A DNA stretch of 64,000 nucleotides from positions 186,001-250,000 of the forward strand of contig NZ_RJVQ01000005.1 in the NCBI RefSeq assembly GCF_003856525.1, in the 5' to 3' direction. Both the position numbers and the translations under genes were made by a program. A model generated the notes under the pieces. It had not been told where the DNA came from, made no database searches, and saw nothing but the letters and a program-made list of their open reading frames with translations. How positions within the stretch are numbered: the stretch's first letter is position 1; each line of letters starts with the position of its first letter. This DNA is from Vibrio viridaestus (GTDB taxonomy: Bacteria; Pseudomonadota; Gammaproteobacteria; Enterobacterales; Vibrionaceae). Shown in pieces: positions 28,043 to 35,820 of the stretch.

Positions 28043-29416
28043 TTATACGATACCGTATGAACCTAAAACGACAACAACGAGCGTTGCTACGACTGGGAAT
28101 AACAACGTACACATAAAGATGTCTTTATATGAATCTTTATGAGTCAATCCACAAATACCTAATAGTGTAATGACGGCGCCATTGTGTGGAAGAGAGTCCA
28201 ACCCACCACAAGCTACAGCGGCAATACGGTGCAGTGTCTGCAAACTAATCCCCAGTGTTTCCGCTTGATGAATGTAGACGTCACCAAGCGCATCTAGCGC
28301 AATACTTAGCCCACCAGATGCTGAACCAGTGATCCCCGCTAACAAACTTGTCGAAATAGCAAATGAAAGCAATGGGGTTCCCGGAATAGACAAGATCATC
28401 GATTTAACCAGCATAAATGCTGATAATGATTTGATTACGTTACCAAAGCCTACCGCCGCAGCCGTATTCATGATAGGCATTATCGAACTGATACTCCCAT
28501 CATTGATAGCTTCTCGGATATTCGGAATATTTTTTCTGAACAGAATCAATGCCACGATAATTGCTGTAGTAAGAGCAAGAATCAAACTCCACATTCCTTT
28601 CACGGATTGGAGATCAACACCAAAATCACTCAGATAACTCGTATCAGCGTTTGGGTAGTAAAAGGTAACAATAAGAAAGTTTAAGACCAAAACAATAAAG
28701 ATAGGTATAAACGACAGCATAGCTGACGGAACTTCCTGTCCATCATCTTCTATTGATGATTCAACGTGCATTCCGTAACCTTCGCCATTTGCACGAGCGG
28801 TCGCTTCTCTACGTTTTAGCCACAACATACCTAAACCGAACATGACAAGCGAAGCTGCAATACCTAACAAAGGTGCCGCATACGCTGTTGTTCCAAAGAA
28901 TGGCATAGCGATAGTATTTTGAATCTGTGGCGATCCAGGCAATGCCGTCATAGTAAAGGTAAATGAACCAAGAGCAATTGTCCCTGGTATCAGGCGTTTC
29001 GGCACATCATTTTTGCGAAAGATCTCTGCTGCAATAGGATAGACAGCAAATACGACCACAAACATCGATACACCACCGTAGGTTAAAACCGTAACTGCTA
29101 AAACAACAGCAAGTATCGAGTTTTTGGAACCTACCTTCTTAGTAATCACCGTTGCGATGCTTTTTGCTGCTCCGGAGACATCCATTACTTTACCGAATAC
29201 CGCTCCCAACAAAAATGCTGGAAAATACAGTTTTACGTAATTAGCCGCACTGGACATAAACACTTCTGTATAGCTCGCCATAAGATGCGAACCTGCAGAA
29301 AACATTGCTGCAACCAGTGCGAGAATCGGTGCTAACCAAATAACTGACATACCCTTGTAGGCAAGATACATCAGCAGAACTAAAGATAGCAATATGCCAA
29401 ATATTCCTAAATCCAC
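28043..29416 (-). CDS. GntP-family permease
   Basis: 457 residues from GTG 29416; GGGGA lies six bases upstream and the resulting start, (M)DLGIFGILLSLVLLMYLAYKG, is the usual one for GntP proteins. About 12-14 hydrophobic segments, with VFGKVMDVSGAAKSIA, TALPGSPQIQNTI and the C-terminal HRIAAVACGGLDSLPHNGAVITLL, all typical. The family takes up gluconate and related hydroxy acids with protons. It lies between RpiR regulator 1 and the divergent iron alcohol dehydrogenase, so it may import that enzyme's substrate or a product of inositol breakdown. Confidence 0.92.
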   Translation of the reverse strand: MDLGIFGILLSLVLLMYLAYKGMSVIWLAPILALVAAMFSAGSHLMASYTEVFMSSAANYVKLYFPAFLLGAVFGKVMDVSGAAKSIATVITKKVGSKNSILAVVLAVTVLTYGGVSMFVVVFAVYPIAAEIFRKNDVPKRLIPGTIALGSFTFTMTALPGSPQIQNTIAMPFFGTTAYAAPLLGIAASLVMFGLGMLWLKRREATARANGEGYGMHVESSIEDDGQEVPSAMLSFIPIFIVLVLNFLIVTFYYPNADTSYLSDFGVDLQSVKGMWSLILALTTAIIVALILFRKNIPNIREAINDGSISSIMPIMNTAAAVGFGNVIKSLSAFMLVKSMILSIPGTPLLSFAISTSLLAGITGSASGGLSIALDALGDVYIHQAETLGISLQTLHRIAAVACGGLDSLPHNGAVITLLGICGLTHKDSYKDIFMCTLLFPVVATLVVVVLGSYGIV

Positions 29417-29727
29417 GTTAATTCCCCTATGAATAATACTCTCAATAAATCTATTGATAATTGAAACATTCATTTCATTAGTTACAAAGAAAAACTTATA
29501 TTTCGCGGATAAAAGTGTGCTCCAGATTATAAAATTCAGTTGTTAAATCTGTATAACACATTAACAACATCCTGTTATACTGTTGATTTTAGTCAATTTT
29601 GAGGTAAAATCTTTAACACGATCACAGTTTAGAGGTAATGAAATATTCATTTTACAAATTGAAACAAAATGAGTTAAAGTGGTAGCATAATGAAATCAAA
29701 ATTTCATAAACTAAATGGAGTATAAGA
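29417..29727. other. Divergent promoter region, gntP-like / Fe-ADH
   Basis: 311 AT-rich bases without a gene. It holds one strong GAAA-N6-TTTC palindrome (29690) and a weaker copy ATGAAATATTCATTTTAC at 29638, about 50 bases apart. They are placed to control the dehydrogenase and perhaps the permease. Confidence 0.55.
29690..29707. promoter_or_regulatory. Putative RpiR operator (best copy)
   Basis: ATGAAATCAAAATTTCAT has perfect 7-base arms around four bases. It lies 21-38 bases before the Fe-ADH start, where binding would block initiation. The same GAAA-N6-TTTC core recurs at 27881, 44312 and 46653. Confidence 0.6.
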
Positions 29728-30900
29728 ATGAGTGCCCGAGTAATACTTCCTAGAATTATGGAGATAGGTAAAGGTGCATCTTTGCAAGCACCTGCGGTGT
29801 TAAAAACCTTAAATGTCTCTAAACCTCTAATCGTTACCGATAAAATGATGGTTCAGCTTGGCTATGCTGAAAAATTGGAAAATGCATTAAAAGCAGCTGG
29901 TATCACACCAAGCATTTTCTCCGAAACCATTCCAGAACCAACAGCAAGCTCAATTGAAGCTGGTGTAAAAATGGTTCGCGAAGGTGGCTTCGACTCAATC
30001 ATTGCTTTAGGCGGCGGTAGCCCAATCGACAGTGCTAAAGCTATCTCTATCGTAGGTAAATTTGGTGGCGTTGTTCGCGACTACAAATTCCCTCGTGACG
30101 TGAGTGAAGCCGGTCTTCCTATTATTGCTATCCCAACTACTGCAGGTACAGGTTCAGAAAACACTCGAGTAACCGTTATCACAGATGACGAGAAAGGTGA
30201 AAAAATGATGTGCGCTGGACTTGGCTTCATGCCAACAGCTGCACTAATCGATTACGAGCTGACTGTATCTCTACCACCACGCGTAACTGCAGACTGTGGT
30301 CTCGATGCGTTAACTCACGCAATTGAAGCTTACGTTAGCCAGAAGAAAAACGCGTTTTCTTCATTGCAAGCGTTAAATGCAATGAAGTTAATCGGCCAAA
30401 ACTTAAGACTTGCCTACCATGAGCCAAGTAATGAAAGTGCTCGCGAAGCTATGATGCTAGGTGCGTCTCTTGCAGGAATGGCTTTTTCTAACGCTTCTGT
30501 AGCGCTTGTCCATGGTATGAGCCGTCCAATTGGTGCGTTTTTCCATGTACCGCATGGCTTATCTAACGCGATGCTACTTCCAATTCTTACTGAGTATTCA
30601 ATTGAAGGTAGTGAAGACCGTTATGCAGATTGTGCTCGTGCTCTAGGAATTTCAACATTAGCAGATAGCAATGAGATCGCTTGTACCAAGCTCGTGTCTG
30701 AACTTCGCGCATTGAATGAAGAACTTCAAGTTCCTACTCCTTATGCTTACGGCATCAACGAAAAAGAGTATATGGATCTTCTACCTACTATGGCTGAGCA
30801 GGCTCTAGCTTCTGGCTCTCCAGGCAATAACCCTCGCGTACCATCTATCGATGAAATGGTCGAACTCTACAAACAAGTTTGGGCTGAAGGCGCCAAGTAA
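29728..30900 (+). CDS. Iron-containing alcohol dehydrogenase
   Basis: 390 residues of the group III Fe-ADH family. The nucleotide-binding motif is IALGGGSPIDSAKAI (95-109), followed by TTAGTGSENT (TGSE). Iron ligands fit Asp193 and His197 (DCGLDALTHAIEAY), His262 (VHGMSRPIGA) and His276 (HVPHGLSN). It interconverts an alcohol or hydroxy acid and its carbonyl form with NAD(P). It is flanked by two RpiR regulators and a GntP permease, so a polyol or sugar-acid substrate is likely, but not defined. Strong, optimised codons suggest high expression. Confidence 0.92.
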   Translation: MSARVILPRIMEIGKGASLQAPAVLKTLNVSKPLIVTDKMMVQLGYAEKLENALKAAGITPSIFSETIPEPTASSIEAGVKMVREGGFDSIIALGGGSPIDSAKAISIVGKFGGVVRDYKFPRDVSEAGLPIIAIPTTAGTGSENTRVTVITDDEKGEKMMCAGLGFMPTAALIDYELTVSLPPRVTADCGLDALTHAIEAYVSQKKNAFSSLQALNAMKLIGQNLRLAYHEPSNESAREAMMLGASLAGMAFSNASVALVHGMSRPIGAFFHVPHGLSNAMLLPILTEYSIEGSEDRYADCARALGISTLADSNEIACTKLVSELRALNEELQVPTPYAYGINEKEYMDLLPTMAEQALASGSPGNNPRVPSIDEMVELYKQVWAEGAK

Positions 30901-30921
30901 TTTTTGCTAAAAGACAAATCT

Positions 30922-30956
30922 CTACCTACTGCTTAACAATGCAGTAGGTAGCTTTT
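30922..30956 (+). terminator. Rho-independent terminator
   Basis: CTACCTACTGC and GCAGTAGGTAG form an 11-base perfect stem with a 8-9 base loop, followed by CTTTT, after the Fe-ADH. Confidence 0.8.
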
Positions 30957-30974
30957 GTATTTACAATAGTGGGT

Positions 30975-31838
30975 ATGAATATGGCCGTGACCAGTTTCAA
31001 ACATCTGCAGCATCAAATTCATTTAAGATATAACGAACTGAGCACCAGGTTACAACAGGTGGCCAAATATCTATTGGAGAATAAAAACACTATTGCTTTT
31101 AATACGTTGGCAAGTATTTCTCGAGAAGCAGATGTCCCCCCTTCCGCAATCACTCGCTTTTCTAAATCATTTGGGTTTAAGAACTTCAATGAAATGAAAG
31201 TTTTGTTCCGTGAACATACGCTTGAAGAGACCAGTAACTATAGTGAACGATTGCAAGTCTACCGACAATTACGCGGCGAACACTATAAAAAGCAATCACC
31301 AACACAAATTTTACAAGAGTTCGCTCACTACAATGCCAAATCACTGAGTAATCTTCTCCTCGATATAACACCAGAGGAATTAGATAAAGCGATTGAGCTA
31401 ATCCAAAACGCCAAAAACATTTACGTTGTCGGTAATGGGCGCTCTTTTGGTATTGCATCTTATCTAACTTACGCTCTGAGCCATCTCGGTTGTCGTGCTC
31501 TGATTGCAAATGGTTTAGGTGGGATGTTGACAGACCAAGTAGAAATGTATGATGAGAACGACTTAATTTTTGCTATCAGTTTTTCACCCTATTCTGATGA
31601 AGCAATCAATACGATGCTTCAGGCCAGTGAACGAAATATCAAACAAATAGTCATTACAGATCAACATATCAATCAGTTAACACAACACAGTGATGTCAGC
31701 TTCGTCATAAAAGAAGCAAGCATTTTCGATGTGTTCCGTTCCTTATCGGCCACTCAATGCCTGGTTCAAACACTTTCAGTGGCTATTGCTCAAAAGTATA
31801 TTACTGAAGAGCTATCGCAAATGAACCAATACATTTAA
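30975..31838 (+). CDS. RpiR-family regulator 2 (HTH plus SIS domain)
   Basis: 287 residues from ATG 30975 (ATG 30981 and GTG 30969 are alternatives; none has a strong ribosome site). The HTH (RLQQVAKYLLENKNTIAFNTLASISREADVPPSAITRF) and SIS domain (NIYVVGNGRSFGIASYLTYALSHLG) align throughout with RpiR regulator 1, so the two arose by duplication. The recognition region differs at several positions (PPSAITRFSKSFGF against PPSTLIRFASAFDF), so overlapping but distinct sites are possible. It sits between the Fe-ADH and iolG. Confidence 0.92.
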   Translation: MNMAVTSFKHLQHQIHLRYNELSTRLQQVAKYLLENKNTIAFNTLASISREADVPPSAITRFSKSFGFKNFNEMKVLFREHTLEETSNYSERLQVYRQLRGEHYKKQSPTQILQEFAHYNAKSLSNLLLDITPEELDKAIELIQNAKNIYVVGNGRSFGIASYLTYALSHLGCRALIANGLGGMLTDQVEMYDENDLIFAISFSPYSDEAINTMLQASERNIKQIVITDQHINQLTQHSDVSFVIKEASIFDVFRSLSATQCLVQTLSVAIAQKYITEELSQMNQYI

Positions 31839-32015
31839 GCTAATTGATAACTCCTCTCATTTAAATGAGGGAAATTTAAAAATTCAAGATAGTTTTGTTC
31901 TGCCATTCCTCCTGAAATTATAAATTTGCAACTCAATTTTATTGCAAATTCTCTCAAAAAATCTTTCATAACAAGATATACCACCTTTCATCTACCTTTT
32001 CTAACCAAACAAAAA

Positions 32016-32063
32016 AGTGATCTGTATCAATATGATTATCTATTCATTGTGATACAAATCACT
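32016..32063. promoter_or_regulatory. CRP-like site pair upstream of iolG
   Basis: TGTGATACAAATCACT (32048-32063) matches TGTGA-N6-TCACA with one mismatch; AGTGATCTGTATCAAT (32016-32031) is a weaker copy. The centres are 32 bases apart, about three helical turns. The strong site would lie near -68 from a start at about 32124, suggesting activation by cAMP-CRP. Overlap with an FNR-type TGAT-N4-ATCA pattern is noted. Confidence 0.55.
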
Positions 32064-32107
32064 TTAATCCCCTTCTTAATCCCTTCAAAACGCGATCCAA
32101 GTCAACA

Positions 32108-32124
32108 ATGATAAAATCTATCAA
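32108..32124. promoter_or_regulatory. ATGATARAATCTATCAW element, copy 1
   Basis: ATGATAAAATCTATCAA is a near-perfect palindrome upstream of iolG. It differs at only two positions from the copy at 35415 upstream of the second symporter gene. It overlaps the best -10 candidate. Confidence 0.5.
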
Positions 32125-32195
32125 TTTCATGAACTTAAAATGCAATAAATGATATAAAAGAAGATCAAAATAGCATTTAAAGATATGGTTCACAT

Positions 32196-32211
32196 TTGCA
32201 ATCGAGTGCAA
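32196..32211. promoter_or_regulatory. LacI-type operator upstream of iolG
   Basis: TTGCAATCGAGTGCAA, an inverted repeat with central CG as in LacI-family operators. The same sequence, with one or two changes, occurs twice between the TIM-barrel gene and the LacI gene at 40256. Confidence 0.65.
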
Positions 32212-32324
32212 AAGATAGAATCACTTCCAGATTATGAGTTTGTCTCAAATCACCAGTCGGAATCGTACTGTCCCTATATAAAATGACGGTTCCTAGAAAA
32301 TAATACATAAGAAGGAAGAACATC

Positions 32325-33332
32325 ATGACTTTAAGAGTAGGTGTTGTAGGTGTTGGCGGTATCGGTAAAGAACACGTCAAACGCGTTAACTATCTTACAG
32401 GTGCCCATGTAACTGCAGTTTCTGACGTTAATAACGATCAAGTGCGTGAATGGTTAGCTAAAGAAAACATCGAAGCAGAAGTTTTCGATAACGGTGTAGA
32501 CCTAATCAACTCTGATATCGTTGATGCAGTTGTTGTTGCTTCTTGGGGTCCAACTCACGAAGAATTCGTTCTAGCTGCTATCGCTGCTGGCAAATACGTT
32601 TTCTGTGAAAAACCACTTGCAGTAACTGAAGAAGGTTGTCGTAAAATCGTTGATGCTGAAATCGCTGCTGGTAAAAAACTAGTTCAAGTTGGTTTCATGC
32701 GTCGTTATGATAAATCATACCGTCAACTTAAAGCAGTTCTTGACCAAAAAGTTATCGGCGAACCGCTAACTCTGAACGCATGGCACCATGCTCCAGAAGC
32801 ACCTGGATTTAAAGGTGATATGGCGATCACTGACTCAATCGTTCACGAAGCTGACGTACTAAGATGGCTTCTTGAAGAAGACTGGGCAAGTGCACAGGTT
32901 ATTCTACCTAAGAAAACTTCTATCTCTTCTGAGCCTGAATTACAAGACCCACACGTTGTGCTTCTACGCACTAAATCTGGCGTGCACGTATCAGTTCAAA
33001 GCTTTGTATTCTGTCAATACGGCTATGACATTCAATGTCAAATCACTGGTGAAAAAGGCGTTGCAGCACTTCCTGATCCAGCGACAACTGTTGTTCGTAC
33101 AGCAGCTAAATTAGAGAAAGAAATCTTTGTAGATTGGAAAGACCGTTTCTTCGATGCATTCGACACTGAATTCCAAGAGTGGATTGATTCAGTTCACGCA
33201 GACAAACTAGTTGGTCCTACAGCGTGGGATGGTTACTGTGTAGCTGTAACCATCGATGCTTGTGTTAAAGCAAAATATTCTGGTCAGATCGAACCAATTG
33301 CAATCCCAGAAACTCCTGCTTTCTACAAATAA
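32325..33332 (+). CDS. iolG: Inositol 2-dehydrogenase (Gfo/Idh/MocA family)
   Basis: 335 residues. Rossmann motif VGVVGVGGIGKEHVKRV at the N-terminus, the family CEKPLA (catalytic Lys) near residue 97, then QVGFMRRYDKSYRQLK and the C-terminal substrate domain with SIVHEADVLRWLL. IolG oxidises myo-inositol to scyllo-inosose with NAD+, the entry step of inositol catabolism. Placement with IolT-like symporters, IolC-J, IolD and IolB supports this over other sugar dehydrogenases. A good AGGAAG ribosome site precedes ATG 32325. Three kinds of operator-like sites lie upstream. Confidence 0.92.
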   Translation: MTLRVGVVGVGGIGKEHVKRVNYLTGAHVTAVSDVNNDQVREWLAKENIEAEVFDNGVDLINSDIVDAVVVASWGPTHEEFVLAAIAAGKYVFCEKPLAVTEEGCRKIVDAEIAAGKKLVQVGFMRRYDKSYRQLKAVLDQKVIGEPLTLNAWHHAPEAPGFKGDMAITDSIVHEADVLRWLLEEDWASAQVILPKKTSISSEPELQDPHVVLLRTKSGVHVSVQSFVFCQYGYDIQCQITGEKGVAALPDPATTVVRTAAKLEKEIFVDWKDRFFDAFDTEFQEWIDSVHADKLVGPTAWDGYCVAVTIDACVKAKYSGQIEPIAIPETPAFYK

Positions 33333-33354
33333 TTAAATAAATAATTACTATTTG

Positions 33355-33405
33355 AGGAGTGCAAGGCAAAATGCCCTTTGCTACTAAATTGCACTCCTAT
33401 CTTTT
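33355..33405 (+). terminator. Hairpin after iolG, terminator or attenuator
   Basis: AGGAGTGCAA (33355-33364) and TTGCACTCCT (33389-33398) form a 10-base stem, followed by ATCTTTT. The symporter gene follows 44 bases later, so partial termination would set the iolG to symporter ratio. Confidence 0.6.
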
Positions 33406-33448
33406 CCCTACATTCTAGTTCAAAACCAAAAGTCTATCCGGAGGCTTT

Positions 33449-34930
33449 ATGTCCAATAACATAACGCAATTAAACAAATCGTATAACTTGAGATATATAC
33501 TCGTTATATGTGGTGTTGCCGCACTAGGTGGTCTGTTACTAGGCTATGATACTGCAGTAATATCAGGGGCCATTGGTCCTATTCAAAACTTCTTTGACCT
33601 TAGCCCTTGGGGTGTTGGTTGGGCGGTGTCTAACGTTGCAATCGGGTGCATAATAGGCGCATTTGCATCAGGTAAAATAGCGGCGGCATGGGGACGTAAA
33701 AAAGCACTAATCCTCGCCGCCGTTTTGTTTACTATCTCGGCTATTGGCGCTGCACTTGTATCTTCATTTTTCTGGTTTATCGTATATCGTATGATTGGTG
33801 GCTTAGCAGTAGGTATCGCATCATCTGTTTCACCAATGTACATGTCAGAAGTCTCTCCTAAACAGATTCGTGGCCGTGCCCTTAGCTCACAAAACTTTGC
33901 CATCGTATTCGGTCAGGTTGTAATCTTCATCGTTAACTTTTTGATAGCAAAAGGTATGACTCATGAATGGATGAACACTGTTGGCTGGCGTATCATGATC
34001 GGCTCTGAAGCTATACCATGTGCTATCTTCGTCCTTGCATCTTTCTTTATTCCAGAATCACCTCGTTGGTTGGTAATGGTAAACCGTAAAGAAGAAGCGC
34101 AAAAAGTGTTAGCTGGTATCTTCAATAAAGAATACGCACCACAAGTCGTAAAAGACATTGAAAATGCAATTATTGCTGAAGAGCAAAATCGTAAAGAAGT
34201 TTCTAAGTTGGAAGTGCACAAAGAACGTAAATTCTGGCTCTTTGTTTTTATTGCCGGCATGATTGTATTCTTCCAGCAGGCAAGTGGCGTTAACGTAATC
34301 ATGTACTTTGCACCTGTGGTACTAGAGAAAGTAACTGGTAACAACGAAGTTGCATTGTTCTTAACTATCTGGGTTGGTGTTATCCAGCTTGTAGGTACAT
34401 TCATCGGTTCGATGTTGATGGATAAAGTTGGTCGTCTACCGCTGATGAAACTGGGCTCAATTGGTGCGATGCTAGGTCTTCTTCTAACGTCGTACTTTAT
34501 TTACCAATCTGCAGGTCTTGAAGGTGAAGCTGCCATTACAATGGGTTACTGGACACTGTTTGGAATGATGGCATTCATGATTTGCTTCGCATTCTCTTGG
34601 AGTCTTGGTGCCTGGATTATCGTATCTGAAATCTTCCCTAACCGTTACCGTGCATTAGGTATGTCGTTCGCAATAGGCGGTCTTTGGGTAACTAACTTCA
34701 TCATTGGTGTTGCGTTCCCCGTTATGAATGACAATGCATATTTAAATGAGCATTTTAAAGGTGCTTTCCCTATGTGGGTATTTGCCTTCTTTATGCTACT
34801 TTCTTTCTTCTTCCTACGCCGTTATGTCCCAGAAACAAATGGCATATCTTTGGAGAAAATGGAAGCGCATGTCATGGCGAAACAAGAAAGTCGCAACAAG
34901 AAATACTCTACAGCTAATGCTGAAAGCTAA
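33449..34930 (+). CDS. MFS sugar/inositol:H+ symporter, copy 1 (IolT-like)
   Basis: 493 residues, twelve membrane segments, sugar porter family. Signatures are GGLLLGYDTAVISGAIG, the RGRALSSQNFAIVFGQ and PESPRWLVMV motifs, QQASGVNVIMYFAPVVLEK, and PETNGISLEKME at the end. It imports a sugar or, from context, myo-inositol with protons. It probably shares the iolG transcript through the hairpin between them. Its 16-base leader and first codons are identical to those of the second copy 2.4 kb downstream. A strong GGAGG ribosome site is present. Confidence 0.9.
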   Translation: MSNNITQLNKSYNLRYILVICGVAALGGLLLGYDTAVISGAIGPIQNFFDLSPWGVGWAVSNVAIGCIIGAFASGKIAAAWGRKKALILAAVLFTISAIGAALVSSFFWFIVYRMIGGLAVGIASSVSPMYMSEVSPKQIRGRALSSQNFAIVFGQVVIFIVNFLIAKGMTHEWMNTVGWRIMIGSEAIPCAIFVLASFFIPESPRWLVMVNRKEEAQKVLAGIFNKEYAPQVVKDIENAIIAEEQNRKEVSKLEVHKERKFWLFVFIAGMIVFFQQASGVNVIMYFAPVVLEKVTGNNEVALFLTIWVGVIQLVGTFIGSMLMDKVGRLPLMKLGSIGAMLGLLLTSYFIYQSAGLEGEAAITMGYWTLFGMMAFMICFAFSWSLGAWIIVSEIFPNRYRALGMSFAIGGLWVTNFIIGVAFPVMNDNAYLNEHFKGAFPMWVFAFFMLLSFFFLRRYVPETNGISLEKMEAHVMAKQESRNKKYSTANAES

Positions 34931-34952
34931 TTTTTAAACTACATAAAAACTC

Positions 34953-34983
34953 AAAAGGCCAGCTAATAAGCTGGCCTTTTTAA
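34953..34983 (+). terminator. Rho-independent terminator
   Basis: AAAAGGCCAGCT pairs with AGCTGGCCTTTT around a 4-base loop, followed by more T, after symporter copy 1. Confidence 0.88.
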
Positions 34984-35820
34984 TTCGTATATTAATTAAT
35001 CATAGAAAAATTTTAATACTAACTATTTATGAGTATATTTATATAAAATTACATCATTCAAATTGTACAAAGCCACCTCTTCTAATTCCTTGTAAATCTT
35101 CCGCAACTAGAACATCCAGTCCATGATATTTCAACGATGAAAATTATTAATTTTAGACACTGTTTACTTAAAACCTATCTCACGTCGCATTTGGTGCTAC
35201 TTTCCACTCATGTCCAACTTTCATAATCTATCATTGCAACGCAGGCCAGGTGCTTGTGATCGATGTCTTAAAAGCACTTTGTTGACTAATAAAATACTGT
35301 TTTAACGCAACTATGCTCAAGATCACAGAACCTCGTTAACATTAATTTAAATTTTTCGCCATAGATAGGTCACTTTTCACTCTAAAACCTCAAAATGACA
35401 CAAGTCACATAAAAATGATAGAATCTATCATGAGTAAAAATTAAACTCTTTATCATAACTAACTGAAATAATTAAAAAAATAAAATAAACAAAAGAATTA
35501 AGATCACAAAATGCTTACATCATGATAATACGCATCAAACAAAATGATAAATTTTTTCATTTTTGAAAGGAAAATTGACTCAGATCAGTTTTGGAGACCA
35601 AACTCACATTTGTATTTTCATTTAGCAAGTAGAATTTATTCATCGATAAGAAAGTAAATTAAAATGCATGTTCCACTAACTAATATAAATATTAATTAAG
35701 GAGAAATGGGTCATTAAGATTTAATTTATAAAACCATATGTCAAAAGAATAGATTTTTAAATAAATACAAAACCCTACTTAACTAACAATAAAATCAAGT
35801 CGAGTCTATCCGGAGGCTTT
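34984..35820. other. Long AT-rich upstream region of symporter copy 2
   Basis: About 840 bases without a gene, unusual for this window. It contains the ATGATARAATCTATCAW palindrome at 35415, a TGACACAAGTCACA half-palindrome just before it, and several AT-rich promoter-like stretches. I see no ORF with a ribosome site, no RNA hairpin-terminator pair and no repeat. Confidence 0.5.
35415..35431. promoter_or_regulatory. ATGATARAATCTATCAW element, copy 2
   Basis: ATGATAGAATCTATCAT is a perfect palindrome with 8-base arms around one base. It lies about 390 bases upstream of symporter copy 2 and matches the element upstream of iolG at 15 of 17 positions. Confidence 0.5.

Larger units (their letters stand above)
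31839..32324. other. iolG upstream regulatory region (486 bases)
   Basis: No gene is supported. The AT-rich stretch contains, in order, a CRP-like pair (32016 and 32048), the palindrome at 32108 overlapping a TAAAAT -10-like box, and a LacI-type operator at 32196 within the likely leader. A 61-codon ORF here overlaps these sites and lacks a ribosome site. Confidence 0.6.

Noticed and set aside
31926-32111. 61-codon plus-strand ORF in the iolG upstream region
   Set aside because: No ribosome site, composition unlike a protein, and it overlaps two CRP-like sites and a palindrome.
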